A DNA stretch of 64,000 nt from Leptidea sinapis (GCF_905404315.1 NC_066288.1:1116001-1180000); one strand, 5' to 3'. Positions 10,775 to 22,562 are shown, counted from the stretch's first letter. Notes: generated by a model not told the origin, from the letters alone. Numbers and translations: made by a program.

Positions 10775-11775
10775 TAGAGGTGGGCTAAACTGTTATAATT
10801 TTTCAATGAATTATACTGTTGTGTTATATTTTTTAACTGTTGTTGTAAACTGTTATAATATATATTACGCTGATAGTTGTTGTTGCGGTTTGAAGTTATT
10901 TAAGTGTTATAATATAACATATTTGAATAGGAATAATTACCTTAATACTAAGTACTAGGTAGATGGTATTTTTTTTGTTGTGCTTTTTAGAAAGCTTTTT
11001 TTTCCCTGTGTACCTACACAGAACGATCTTATCGTCTAATGAGTTAAAAAACTTTTAACTAAACGTATATTTACACTATTCACAAAACTTTTATTTTTAC
11101 ACTAACACTTGTCTATTTACATAAAAAAATAAAAATAACTCAAGACGTATTATATATATTACACATATCCATTTAATTTACTATTCATACTATAGTTTAT
11201 ACAAACATTTTACTTCAAAATGATAATAATAATTTTCAAAACACAACTAGCAGTTTGTCAATTTAAAAACTCGCAAATAATGATTCTCATTGGAAATATA
11301 ATGAATGAAAGTGTTGTTTTATCCAAAATGTTATTTATCTTCGTCTCATCGCAAAAAGAAATAGCTCTAATGTTTATAGCAAGAGTGTTTATAATACTTT
11401 TCAATCTAAAACAACAGTGTTATAATTTTATATTTGTTCGTCGCAAGTAAAAATAGCTTTTATTGTGATATGCGAAGTGTTCACATTACTTTGAATACAC
11501 GCAGCATACAGCACTTACCTACTAAAGCGAATTAGAAAAAGGGCCATCTGTTAAAAAACATTAAATTTACAAAAATTTTAATAAAAGAAACGCACCACTT
11601 TCCGCTCGTATACATAGATGGCGCTGTAATTAAATTTTAAACGAACTTTAATAGTACGGAAATTATTTATATAATTATATTATAACAGTCTAGTGGCCAA
11701 TTTTATACTGTGTTATACTGTTGTAAAAATATATTGTAATATATAATGTGTTGTGTGTTATAACGCCCACCTCTA
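10775..11775. mobile_element. Non-autonomous hAT element, 1001 bp
   Basis: It begins TAGAGGTGGGC and ends GCCCACCTCTA, a perfect 11-bp terminal inverted repeat, and is flanked by 8-bp direct repeats CAAGACAC. Both the T/CAGRGNTG-like terminus and the 8-bp duplication are hallmarks of hAT transposons. Copies of TGTTATA or its complement cluster within about 170 bp of each end, as expected for subterminal transposase-binding repeats. The interior is AT-rich and encodes no transposase, so movement would need an enzyme from elsewhere. The exact ends and duplication suggest a fairly recent insertion. Confidence 0.9.
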
Positions 11776-11783
11776 CAAGACAC
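11776..11783. repeat. hAT target-site duplication, right copy
   Basis: CAAGACAC, exact copy of 10767-10774. Confidence 0.85.
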
Positions 11784-12458
11784 TGCAGTCTACACAAATA
11801 ACAATGGTAATTTAATAGGTACCTACCTATTATATAACAACTACAGTTTTCATTTTCTAGTATCAACAACGGAATTTGATTTATTACACTAAAACTACAG
11901 TTTATTAAATATGTTATACACAGGAGAGAAATAGCATAGGCAATATAAATCTGATAATTATGTAGTATGACATTTATACTGTGACAATTGAGAATGTTTG
12001 AAATATAAGCTGCATTTAGTAATATCAAATTATCAAATTTTATGGAAAATTGTTTATTTAAAATGTTTAATAAATAGCATTTAATAGTATTATGATGTCC
12101 GATTTTATTTTTTTTCGTATTAAAAAACAGAACAGGAGGTAAATGAATACTGCAGGCTTGTTACAACACAAATGTTACAATGTGGTGCATTACAAGTTAG
12201 GTATATGCATTCTTTATATATTATCTTAATTATCAACACAGGATGGTAATGAAATTTTGTAATAAGTTATAAATACTAAATAAAAATAGTTTAATTCATA
12301 TACATAACATAAATATGCATACTAGAAAGCTTAGGCTTTATGGTAGTGACATAGGTAATTAGAAGTTACAAAATGCTTACAGTTAACTAAACCTATGAAT
12401 TGTACAAGTTATTTAAAGGTTACATTACCTTAAAATACTTACAGATTAATGATACCTT
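11784..12458. other. AT-rich DNA, nothing recognised
   Basis: AT-rich sequence between the hAT element and the ORF1 stop. I find no motif here. Confidence 0.6.
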
Positions 12459-13160
12459 TTACTTATTTTTCACCGTTCTCTTGGACCTGGAGGTGAGACT
12501 GGCAGTACCCTGAGTCAGAGGCTTAGATGTCTGTGGTATGCTGTGTAGGTCAGCTTTCCACTCAGCTCGGTGATGTGAACCATCTGGGGCTATAATATGT
12601 ATGCATCCATCCCTTGTCCAGCACTTGTTTATGCCGAATCTCTGCCTTGCCTCCATAAATAAGTTATGACGTCTCTTTGTTAAAAACTCTGACACAGTTA
12701 AGCCGCTGCCCTTAAATCCAGTTTTGGAGAACCAAACCTTATCCCGCAATGCTACATCCGCAAACTTTACCACTATAGGACGAGGTTTCTTTTCGGAAGG
12801 ACGTCCTAAGCGATGGGATGACTTGATGGAAGCCACAGAGAATCCAGTCACACCAAGATATTCCCCTACTACTTTACAAACACGCGAAGTAACATCTTCC
12901 GACTTATCTTCGCTGACTCCGTGCACTAGTAGCATCTTGCGCTTTCTACGCATCTCCAGACGATCAACCTCTATACCAAGGAACTCCACCTGTCTCTGCA
13001 AAGTATTCATTGCAGAGAGCACAAAGGTCCTGAAGCTGTTAAAGTCTGCAGCCAAGGATGTGTTTGTAATGGGTCCATTATCTAGGCCCTGCTGGAACTC
13101 GCTCATCTTCTGTTCGAACATTTCAGCCATGGCGTTGAGCGAGTCATTTAATGCATCCAT
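12459..13160 (-). CDS. LINE ORF1 protein (coiled coil + RRM-like), intact frame
   Basis: An uninterrupted 233-codon frame starts with ATG at 13160. Residues 1-75 look like a coiled coil (NDSLNAMAEMFEQKMSEF and MNTLQRQVEFLGIEVDRLE). Residues about 76-150 look like the RNA-binding domain of LINE ORF1 proteins (KRKMLLVHGVSED, then RPIVVKFADVALRDKV). A basic C-terminal domain follows (LTKRRHNLFMEARQRFG, WTRDGCIHIIAPDG), with a lysine/arginine-rich tail. Such proteins bind the element's RNA as a nucleic-acid chaperone. It has the same orientation as the decayed ORF2 at 9939-7010, but 2.5 kb lies between, of which 1 kb is the hAT insertion. It could be that element's ORF1 or an independent insertion. 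A host-domesticated gene is possible but unsupported. Confidence 0.75.
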   Translation of the reverse strand: MDALNDSLNAMAEMFEQKMSEFQQGLDNGPITNTSLAADFNSFRTFVLSAMNTLQRQVEFLGIEVDRLEMRRKRKMLLVHGVSEDKSEDVTSRVCKVVGEYLGVTGFSVASIKSSHRLGRPSEKKPRPIVVKFADVALRDKVWFSKTGFKGSGLTVSEFLTKRRHNLFMEARQRFGINKCWTRDGCIHIIAPDGSHHRAEWKADLHSIPQTSKPLTQGTASLTSRSKRTVKNK

Positions 13161-13539
13161 GATGACTGGTGATACGTAGTGATCGGAACAAAGGGATATT
13201 AAAGAAGTGAACTTAATTGACTTTCACTAGGAGAATAGGTACTGTCTGGTGGGTACTATTTATCACATTTATCACACTTAACACTAAATCTACTAAAATA
13301 ATGGTATAAAATTACTATTTTTAAATTTTAAGATTATTGAAAATACGGAGCTCTTTATTATTTAGTTCTTACCGTTAGTTATTGAGTTTTTCCACATACT
13401 CACTATAATTATGAGAGAATATTGAGATCGATAACTACAGTTATTGACTTCTGTCACATTATTTTCCAAATTTCCATAGACTTATTGAATTAAGTAACTA
13501 ATGTAATAATTTATGTCAAGCTGAGAGAGGGGGTGATCC
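13161..13539. other. AT-rich DNA, nothing recognised
   Basis: Probably the 5' flank or 5' UTR of the minus-strand ORF1. No further motif is visible. Confidence 0.5.
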
Positions 13540-14900
13540 CCCTTGCATTTATATCCTAATTTCCTTTTTTCCAGTAACCCGACTGGAACACGCAAGTTCT
13601 GGTCGTTGTCGAAAGCTGCTCTTGGTAACTTCAACCAGCCGTTCTTGCCGCCGCTGCACATGAGGAACGACATCCTGGCCATTATGGCAAAAGAGAAAGC
13701 CGATCTTCTGTGTATTCTTTTTGCCTTCAACTTGCTTCTTGACGACAACGGAAAAACACCGCCGACCATCCCGCGTTGTCAGAGCTCTATGCCTGTAGTA
13801 CAGTTCAGACAGAAAACTGTTCGGCGAGCTATGTTTTAGTTGGGCGTCAGGGCGAGCGGGCCGGATAGTATTTCTCCAAACATGCTTAGAACGTGTACCC
13901 CTGAGTTGACGCCGCGGCCGGTGCTAACGCGTTTATTCCGGCACTCATATTCAAAGGCATCGTCCCTGATTCATGGAAGCCAGCCCTTGTCCATCCGGAC
14001 TAAAAAAAAACGAAACAGTTTGGATCCGGCAAACTACAGGCCTATAGCTATTACCTCCCTGCTCTCCACAATCATGGGGAGCATAATTAATCACCAGCTC
14101 TTGGTATACTTAGAAGGGCAACAGTTGATCAACGACTTTTGCCATGGTCGGTCGGCAGGCGATTTTATGGTATACCTAACACATATATGGGCGGTAGCTA
14201 TCGAAAGCAAGGGGGAAGGCTTGGCAGTTAGCCTGAATATAGTGAAGGCCTTTGAACGTGTATCACCATAGGCGCTTCTCTCAAAACTTCCATCATTTGG
14301 CCTTTTCGAACGCTTATGCAAGTTGCTCTAGCTTCCTCACTGGGCGCAGCGTATAGGTCGTTGTCGACGGTTATTGCTCGAAACCGAAGCCCGTAACGCT
14401 GGAGTGCCCCAAGGCTGTGAGCTATCTCTTACACTATTTCTTCTGCATATCAATGATATTATGTTGGACACGTCCAACATACATTGGTATGCAGGCGACA
14501 GTTCTGGATACCTAATACATGGGACATGCAGGTCTCTCTCAGGAAATTGTTCACCAGTGCCGGGAGAAACTTGTTTAGTCTATCGAGTCCTCTTTTGAGA
14601 AGGTCGCAGAATGGGGTAAAATGAATGTCCAGCTTAACCCCCAGAAGACTCAAGTTTGCGCGTTTACCATTAAAACACTCCATTTGTCGTATCACTGCTT
14701 TTCGACAATACTGCCCTTACAGCCTCGCCTAGTATCGGAATTCTGGGACTCGAAATCTCGAGCGATTGCCAATTCCGCGGTCATCTGGAGAGCAAAGTCA
14801 AATTGCTTTCGAAAAAACTGGGCGTCATAAATACAGCTTGGCAATACTTCAAGCCGGCCCACATTCTAGCGCTCTACAAAGCGCAGGTCCGGCCACATAC
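13540..14900 (+). pseudogene. Family E non-LTR RT copy, decayed
   Basis: It carries the linker (TGTRKFWSLSKAALGNFNQP, near 13575) and the RT start (SGPDSISPNML, then DPANYRPIAITSLLS near 14023). The palm blocks follow: EGLAVSLNIVKAFERV (near 14215), NAGVPQGCELSLTLF (near 14396) and WYAGDSSG (near 14487). Compared with 1812-3067 the DNA is clearly the same family. The catalytic YADD reads YAGD and the frame is broken repeatedly. It stops abruptly at about 14900 in the GCGCAGGTCCGG block, so the C-terminus and 3' tail are missing. Confidence 0.85.
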
Positions 14901-16287
14901 ATTTCAAACTCAAACATACACTGTAGCGATTCCATATGTTTTGCCGGTGGTAAATTTTTTGAACTACTTTTTATTTCTTTAAAAATAATACGTTTATGTA
15001 AGAGTTCTTTATGTTGTTTAAGATCTTCTATTGTCCAGTATTCATTGCAAATTTTAATGCGGTCATTTTGGGAGAATAATTCTGAACATTTAAAACTACA
15101 ATTAGTGTTACATGAATGTTTGTAAGACTCTTAAGTATTTTAGCCAGATGAATTTTTCCTTTTCGGTCTTCATAAAATCTTCTCTTTACTTGCATTTTTT
15201 TATTTCTTTTCCACTTTTTAGAGTCTGATTTCTTCTATCTTACATTTTTCATTTCAGTTTCTGAATATCTTTATTTTGCTCATTGACTCAGCATCAGTGG
15301 TTTTTCTATAATAGAATTTTGTTTACTTGATAAGATTTATTTTTAACTCTTGAAGGCAGCTGTTGCTCAAATTTTTTACTTTTTGTTGAGTTAGTATTTT
15401 GACTTGCTTTTTAGTCATTAATTCAAACGTGTCGTTATCCGAATAAGTACAACGAGTTTCTGTGAAATATTTTTTATTCTTTATCTGTTTTTAAATTGTG
15501 TACGTTTCCTTTTGCGTATTCTTCATCACTATTAGGGATCCAGGAACTATCAGAATTTTGAAAATTTTCGTCTTCTAATTAGTTCTTCGTCTCTCTGTGG
15601 AAAAATATCGACACCTAAAAATATAATATAATATATAAAAAAATATCGCTTGGCGGTCGGACTGGAAAATCATTCATAAATGTAGAAGAAAAGTTCTTTA
15701 AAACTATTGGGTAGATTTACCGCCAATTGTATAACGAGTGCTAGTCGAAAAAGATTATATTAAACAGATAACTCACTCTTTTTTGTGTATATTGATATTA
15801 TTATAAACTTATGTATATTTATTTTAATCGGTATTCAATTTACGTGCACGTTGATAAATTAAATAATATAATTTATTTAGTTTGCAACGGTCATACATAT
15901 TGATGATAAACTCAAACAAATACCAATAAGTAAAATTATTTAGTTTTGACACGTTATAAATTTCACATGACCCTAATAGAGAATTGTGGAAGAACTAAAT
16001 AAAAGAACTTATTGATTTCATGAAAAGTTTTTTAGTGAATTCACTACAGATATTGATTTATTTCATCCGTTATTAAGATTTGCCACACAAATGATTTAGT
16101 ATCATAGTGCTATTTATTTATCTCATAAATATTGTAAAAGGTGATTATTTTTGTGAATTTCGAAATGATTGCAACTTCAACTTCACCAAAAAATCGAGCG
16201 TAATTTCGACTTTAGGAATAACCAATAACGTGTTTTTTGCAAAAAGTTCTTTTTATTTAGTTTTGACACATCGGCGACAACATATAA
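14901..16287. other. AT-rich DNA, nothing recognised
   Basis: Long AT-rich stretch with only short chance frames. No repeat that I can match to others in the window. Confidence 0.6.
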
Positions 16288-17208
16288 TAGGGGTTAAAGT
16301 ATGAAGTCGCCGTTTTATTGTACTGAACCTTCATGGTTTGAGATTTTTGAGTGAAAAATTCTTCACATTGTTTTTTATGTAGTTCTTCATTAAAAAAATG
16401 TCCAATATTCGGTTATCGACTTTCAGTTGTTTTTTTTTATGATTTTTGAATACGAGTTCCGAACCGAAAATAACGCGGCAGAAATAGCTCACAATATCAA
16501 TGTTGCGTTTGGAAAGGGGACTACTAGGAAACGCACCGTGCGATATTGTTTTAAATGGTATCGTGATGGAAACTATGACTTGACGAACGAACTACGTGGA
16601 AGACCGCCTACACAGTAACAATGAATTGAAAGAGATGGTGGAAGCCGATCCGAGCCCAACTACCCAGGAATTAGCGGCATGGTTTAACGTTACTTTATCA
16701 ACAATATGGACTCATTTGCGTCAAATCAATAAAAAAAATATGAATAATGGTTGTCTCATGATATGGCTACAGAATGAAACGCGTGTTGAAACTTGTGTTT
16801 CCTTGTTGAATCGATACAGAAATGAAGAAATATTGTGTCGAATTGTGACATGCGTTGAAAAGTGGATTCTTTACGATAACGCGAGGTCTCATACACGACG
16901 TGAAACCGTTTTATCTCTACAGGAACTGCAATTACAATCCATTCGTCACCTTCCGTATTCGTCAAACCTTGCTCCAACGGACTACCACTTTTTTCGTGAT
17001 TTGGACAATTTTCTACGTGATAAAAAGGTTTCTTCTCAGGAGGCAGACAAACACACAGTTTGTCGAATCTAGATCACCACAGTTCTATCGCAACGGCGTA
17101 ACTGACCTTCCTATTAAATGGCAGCAATGTATAGATAATAATGGTTATAAAATTGATTAAATATATAAGGTCAAGTAAAAAATAATAATTTCATACACCC
17201 ATAATATA
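16288..17208 (+). pseudogene. mariner transposase relic
   Basis: The N-terminal helix-turn-helix part is readable from about 16444 (NAAEIAHNINVAFGKGTT, then RTVRYCFKWYRDGN), with LRGRPPT closing the DNA-binding region. It continues in another frame with VEADPSPTTQELAAWFNV and STIWTHL, so there is a frameshift near 16610. The catalytic part keeps ILYDNARSH and SSNLAPTDYHFFRDL, a mariner signature. The block usually read as GDEKW is CVEKW here and runs straight into ILYDN, so an internal deletion has removed the region around the first catalytic aspartate. The end (FYRNGV, KWQQCIDNNG) is readable near 17080-17140. The ends given (AGGGGTTAAAGTATGAA... and ...TTTCATACACCC) are only approximate inverted repeats. 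Confidence 0.85.
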
Positions 17209-17450
17209 TTGCCTCAAAGCGCCACCTACTGTATTAGAGCTTTACGATAACCTTCGTCGGACATTCAAGTAACAAGCTGTATCAACTGGAAGTTCTTATA
17301 TCCTATCATAGATGGCGCTCATGAATACGAGTATTCTTTTCTATTCTAATTTGCAAAATTTTATGACTTTGTACAAATCTTTTAACATACCATAAAATGT
17401 CACTTATTTATCACAATATAAGGTCCTCTGGAGGGTTGGTGTCTTTGAAG
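17209..17450. other. No gene recognised
   Basis: Short AT-rich spacer between the mariner relic and the tail of the minus-strand LINE. Confidence 0.5.
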
Positions 17451-18091
17451 TTTATTTATTTATTTATTTATTTATTTATTTGTTTAGAAATACCAACATT
17501 TGTTTACATTGATGCGTTACATATTTATAATATAGACTAAATATAATGTGCTTAATGTAACAAACAATTACAGGTATCTACCACATGCTTTAATAATTTT
17601 CACAAAGTAAATATTAGTTTAAGGGAAAAAAAATATACGCTAACAAGTAATAATGGTTAAATGATTTTGTTTGAAATTATTATTATTTAAGATTATTATA
17701 TATATATTATAAAACTAAGAAACAAAATTATTATGACTACATTTTATTCACTAAACTTACATACAAATAATTTACGAACTGTATAGACAGAAGTCGTGAA
17801 ATTAATATCGATGTAATCGCTATATATGTTTACCATCTTGCACAGCCTAGGAATAGGAGAGTTCGCTCCAAACATACATCTTCGAACCGGTGGAACTAGC
17901 GGAGCAATTTGCTTCCGGGGATATCTACTAGGGACACGAAAATTAATTTTATTCAGAAGCTGAGGACAGTCAATCTTGTCATTTAAAAGTTTTAATACAA
18001 AGATAAGATCGATTAGAGTTCGCCTGTCTTCTAAGGAAGTCATTTTGAAAAATACGAAAGTTTGAGTATCATTTAATACGTAAGTGTTCAT
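17451..18091 (-). pseudogene. Non-LTR retrotransposon C-terminal fragment
   Basis: Minus-strand translation reads SLEDRRTLIDLIFVLKLLND, NKINFRVPSRYPRK and SPIPRLCKMVNIYSD, the typical C-terminal end of Jockey-type ORF2 proteins. A TTTA run at 17451-17481 lies where the 3' tail should be. Everything upstream of the C-terminal 100 residues is missing, so this is a strongly 5'-truncated insertion. Confidence 0.75.
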
Positions 18092-18481
18092 CCCTACTCT
18101 GCGGTATCATAAACAATGAAATCATAATATTTGGATATGACTGACTTTTCTTTGAGGCGCTATTACTAAAAAAGCTTAACATATTGGATTGGACTGTGAC
18201 AACTTGATACGTTATCAGTATAGCTAATGGTTGTTAATTTGTTTACCTACTGTAGGTCCCCTTTTTCATTCCAACTCTCAGAAAAAACGTAAATATGTCA
18301 AAGTGAAAGTCAAATAAACTTTACTCAGTTAGGCTTAAAGTAAACGCTTTTGAATAGTCACAATAAATATTTCTTTTAAATTACTGAATTAAACATAATA
18401 TGTTCGGAAAAGCTCGTGAGAAGAATATACAAGAAACTCAAGGGCCACTCTTTTCAATCAAATAGAGTATTTTAACATGGC
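18092..18481. other. No gene recognised
   Basis: AT-rich DNA between the LINE fragment and the Helitron-like element. Nothing assignable. Confidence 0.5.
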
Positions 18482-19104
18482 TGTAATATATATAAAAATG
18501 AGTTTGTAAGGTGCTGCATCTAAGATCATGCTGTTTGTAAGAATGTATGGACGTCTGGATGTATGGACGTCTCGTTGTATTTTTGTTGCTCTTTCACACG
18601 AAATCTACTGAATGGATTTATTGAAACTTGACAATAAAATAGGTGGGACGAACTTGCTTAAACGCCTGTAGTTCCTATTAATTAGCATTTTCAATGACTT
18701 GCTCAGGTATTTTTAAATCACAAAATCTGCATGTTTATGCTGTCTGAAATAAATAATTTAACACAATTTAGGAGGACATAGGAGTATATTGCAGTTACCT
18801 TTAACTTTTGCATTACTATCAATCATCATATACATACATCCGACCTATTTATCCTTACAAACTATAGCGTTTATAACACTTTTTGGTGAAATCATCACAA
18901 AAATTCTTACTACAAATTAACATACATTACACAATACAGTTGTTCGAACATTTATATCTAGGGAACGGCTAGACTTAGTTAGTTTCAGAAAAACTCTCAA
19001 ACTTGTATTTGAATTATAACAGTACTCCAAATGAGATGTATGGTAAGTTATTTAAAATAATTAAAACAGAGTTTGCTTCTATCTATTTCTATATTTACTT
19101 CAAA

Positions 19105-19141
19105 GACAAGAGACCACCCGAGTTGATGGTGGTCTCTTGTC
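19105..19141. repeat. 14-bp perfect hairpin at a LINE 5' junction
   Basis: GACAAGAGACCACC (19105-19118) is the exact reverse complement of 19128-19141, with a 9-nt loop. The readable LINE frame starts right at its right arm, so it marks the truncated 5' junction of that insertion. Confidence 0.8.
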
Positions 19142-21075
19142 ATTTAACAACTGGGCAACACCTGGTATTCATAGGAGCAGACAACGGTTATATGAACTAT
19201 ATAGTGAGAGATCATCATGTAATCATGATGTATCTTTCCTTGTATATGTGAAAAAATATTCAAAATTATTTAAGAAAGTATGTACTATTGCTAAGTCAAT
19301 GCATATTAGAGAAATAATTAAAAATGCTTCAAATAAAATAAAAATAACTTGGAAAGTTGAAAATCTGGAAGAGCGAAAGACTGCAAGTTTGAATATAATC
19401 TAATAATAAACAATACAAAAATCCACTCTGAGCAGGAAGTAGCTTCTGCTTTTGAGAAATTTTTTTCTGACATTCCAGTTTCCATCTCAAGCACCCTTGT
19501 CTCCTCCACCAGTGTAGCCGAGTCACTTCTTTTGGAAAATGTTAAGGAATGTAAACAAAATTTCAAATTCAGTGTTGTTAGCCCAGCAGAAATAATTAAA
19601 ACTTTCAGATCCTTAGAAATGAAAAAAACTGCTGATATATGGGGCATATCTGTAAAAATAATAAGTTCTGTTATTGATGTCATAGCACCATATCTAGCAC
19701 TAGTTTTTAATAGCTGTATTGAACATGGCGTGTTTCCTGACCTTTTGAAGTATCGTAAAATTACACCAATATTTAAATCGGGACTCACTTCTGACCCGAA
19801 TAATTATCGCCCTGTTTCGGTGTTGCCGACCCTTAGTAAAATTTTTGAAAAAATTATTTTAAGCCAAATGCTTACTCACTTTAACACTTATAAGTTACTT
19901 CATATAAAACAATTTGGCTTTACTAGGGGACGCTCCACTACGGATGCAGGTGTTGAACTCTTCAGGAATATTTTTGAGGCCTGGGAGGAATCACAGAATG
20001 CACTTGGTATCTTCTGTGATTTATCTAAGGCTTTTGATTGTGTTCAACATTCAACGCTGGTCAGGAAGCTATGCCACTATGGTATAAGAGGATCTGCACT
20101 CGATCTTCTGATCTCATATTTAAATAATAGGATTCAGAGGGTCGAGGTGAATGGCAGGAGATTTCCTGGGACTTCTCTCGGTATGGGGGTACCACAAGGG
20201 TCTATTCTTGGACCCTTCCTCTTCCTAATTTATATAAATGATCTACCTAACCTTGTAGAAAAAAAAAAACACAAGGTGGTATTGTTTGCGGATGACACTT
20301 CACTTATATTCAAAGTGAAACGAAGTCAAGTTTTGTGTGACGAAGTAAACAATGCTCTATCTGACATCGTGTACTGGTTCAGCGCAAATAACTTATTGTT
20401 AAATAATCATAAAACCAAATATAATAAATTCACCGCGCCAAATGTCAAAACTGTAGATGCGAATATTTTATTAAATGGAGAGGTGGTAAAACCAGTGGAA
20501 TCTGCTATATTTCTTGGCATTACTCTTGATCCCAAATTGCAGTGGGGCCCCCATATTGAAGGATTGGCGAATAGGCTTAGTTCTGCAGCATATGCGGTTA
20601 AGAAAATTAGACGGTTAACTGACATAGATACGGCGAGATTAGTATTCTTTAGTTATTTTCATAGTATTATGTCCTATGGTATATTGTTATGGGGCAGAGC
20701 GGCCGATATTAATACTATCTTTGTGCTCAGAAGAGGGCTATTCGCGCGATTTATAACCTAGGTCCTAATGAATCATTAAGAGAAAAATTTAAAGAAATAA
20801 ACATTTTGACTGTTGCTTCTCAAAACATTTTTGTTCTGTACATAAGCACATTGAGGAATTTTCTAAAAATTGTGACATTCATAATGTTAACACGAGGAAC
20901 AAACATAAGCTTATTATACCTACTACTCGGTTGGGTCTAGTTAGTAAGTCTTTTGTTGGGCGATGTATATGCTTCTACAATGTGATCCCAGAAAATGTAC
21001 AAAACAAATTTGTTACAAAATTTAAAAGAATTGTTAAAAAACGTTTGTGTGGGAAAGGTTATTATATATATTTTC
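19137..21075 (+). pseudogene. Family A LINE copy 1, RT with intact FADD
   Basis: 19137-19403 codes for the linker (NWATPGIHRSRQRLYELYSE). A deletion of about 7 bp relative to the copy at 43275 shifts the frame before 19440. 19532-20761 then gives the reverse transcriptase: DPNNYRPVSVLPTLSKIFEK, QFGFTRGRSTTDA, CDLSKAFDCV, GVPQGSILGPFLF and the catalytic FADDTSLIF (20285-20311). A one-base deletion near 20728 ends the frame; the C-terminus continues in another frame to about 21060. The copies are almost identical over most of their length, so both insertions are recent. Endonuclease, ORF1 and the 3' tail are missing. Confidence 0.9.
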
Positions 21076-21083
21076 ATGATTTT

Positions 21084-21160
21084 TAATTTGTTGGATTTAC
21101 CTCCGTCAAATGTTCTCTTGCAACACCAGAGGAATCACAAGAGCATTGCCGGCCTTTATC
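21084..21160 (-). repeat. Family E LINE 3' tail, fragment
   Basis: On the minus strand this reads GGCAATGCTCTTGTGATTCC followed by TCTGGTGTTGCAAGAGAA, matching the family E tail at 2955-3000. It abuts the end of the family A copy. Confidence 0.7.
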
Positions 21161-21494
21161 TCTGGATCTAATAAGCCGATTTTGAATATTCTGTTACGAA
21201 TAGAAATTTTTGTGAATGTCCTATATATATACTATATATTAACCCAAAAAATTAAAATACTTTTTCATAGAGAGACAAGAGACATTTACATTTCAAGAGA
21301 CTTGATCCTGCAGAAAAACTGTCCAAACAGTTTTGCGGGACTATGTCAATTTAAGATTCTTTCTGTAAATGATTAATAGTATAAATAAATAAATAATAAT
21401 AATAGTAGTTATATTTGTAAAATACGTCGGAGAAAAAACCGTCGAACCCTAAAAATAAATAATATGGCAAAACAACGTTTGCCGGGTCAGCTAG

Positions 21495-21829
21495 TATATA
21501 AATATTTGTTAACATAAAATAATCCTTTTAACGTCACGTTTTATAATATGACATATCACATATCCCATTCATTACATGCTCTTAATTTCGTTTAAGTAAT
21601 AATAATACTTCATCGCTGTGTCCTCCTCTATATGTTGGGACACTGTTTACTTCATGGAGGCAGTTATTGGTGTTGGAGAGTTGTACGGATACAATAGATA
21701 CGGTAAGTATAGCAGAGTCGATAGGAGTAATAATTGTACAATATTAAAATAAAATGGTGAAAGGTAAAATCTATACGACAATATCGAAAACAACCTGGAC
21801 AAGTTTAAGACCTATGAAATTGTAATCTA
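21495..21829. other. No gene recognised
   Basis: AT-rich DNA right of the Helitron end. Nothing assignable. Confidence 0.5.
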
Positions 21830-22130
21830 ACACGTTGGGAGGCTCCTTTGCACCAGATGCCGTCTAGTTTATGGGTAGGTACCACAACGGCGCCTATTTC
21901 TGCCGTGAAGCAGTACTGTGTAAGTATGACCGTGTTTAGGTCTTAAGGTCGCCGTAGCTAGTGAAATTAGTGGGCAAATGAGACTTGACAACTTATGTCT
22001 CAAGGTGACGAGCGTAATTTTTGGGTTCTTAAATTATCCGGAGCGGCACTGCATTGTAATGGGCGGGGCGTATCAATTACCATCAGCTGAACGTCCGGCT
22101 CGTCTCGTTCCTTATTTCTTAAAAAACTGT
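21830..22130 (+). repeat. Family R interspersed repeat, copy 1
   Basis: It contains GGGAGGCTCCTTTGCACCAG, CGGCGCCTATTTCTGCCGTG, TGAGACTTGACAACTTATGT and the end CCATCAGCTGAACGTCCGGC. The same blocks in the same order recur at 53085-53385 (+) and, reversed, at 41895-42170 and 51685-51890. No coding frame is conserved between copies. It is probably the 3' part of a LINE or a SINE; the class is unknown to me. Confidence 0.8.
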
Positions 22131-22269
22131 ACACTAAGACTGATTCAAATTTGATGAATTCCTTAAGTAAAACTTTATTTTATGTGTTTTTTCATCTAAC
22201 TTCTAAAGTAATCTTACAATAACATGCTATTACAATTATAAAAAGCATCAACAAGCTCTTTCACTTGAC

Positions 22270-22430
22270 ATAGCATGCGGTATGGCTTGCATGAGCCAAA
22301 CGTTGTTTTGCCATGTAATTTATTTTTAGTGTTCAACGGTTTTTTCTTCGACGTATTTTACAAATACAACTACTATGAAAAAATATTTTCATCTTTGGGT
22401 TAATATATAAAACATATATGACACTCACAA
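22270..22430 (-). repeat. Inverted partial copy of the Helitron right end
   Basis: Reverse complement of about 21400-21483, including the GGCAAAACAACGTTTG stem, but it diverges just before the terminal CTAG. With 21400-21494 it forms an inverted pair around the family R copy. Confidence 0.65.
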
Positions 22431-22454
22431 AAATTTGAATTTTTATTGGATTGG

Positions 22455-22562
22455 CAAGGCATCTTGTGATTCCTCTGGTGCTGCTAGAGAATGTGGACGG
22501 CGGTGATCACTTAACACCAGGTTACGCTTAAAGCTCTTTAGTCCTCCTTTTCCATAAAAAAA
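22455..22562 (+). repeat. Family E LINE 3' tail
   Basis: Starts at CTTGTGATTCCTCTGGTG, includes GGCGGTGATCACTTAACACC and ends CCATAAAAAAAG. It is a short 5'-truncated insertion ending in the short A tail of the family. Confidence 0.8.

Larger units (their letters stand above)
18482..21494 (+). mobile_element. Helitron-like element interrupted by a LINE
   Basis: The right end is diagnostic: a perfect 6-bp stem GGCAAA/TTTGCC (21466-21471 and 21478-21483), then GGGTCAG and CTAG at 21491-21494, followed by a host T. That is the Helitron 3' terminus. The left end (TAATATATATAAAAATGAGTT near 18484) resembles the 5' ends of the small Helitrons at 56032 and 61543, but the initial TC is not clear. 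No Rep/helicase is visible, so it is non-autonomous. A LINE copy occupies 19105-21075. Confidence 0.6.
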
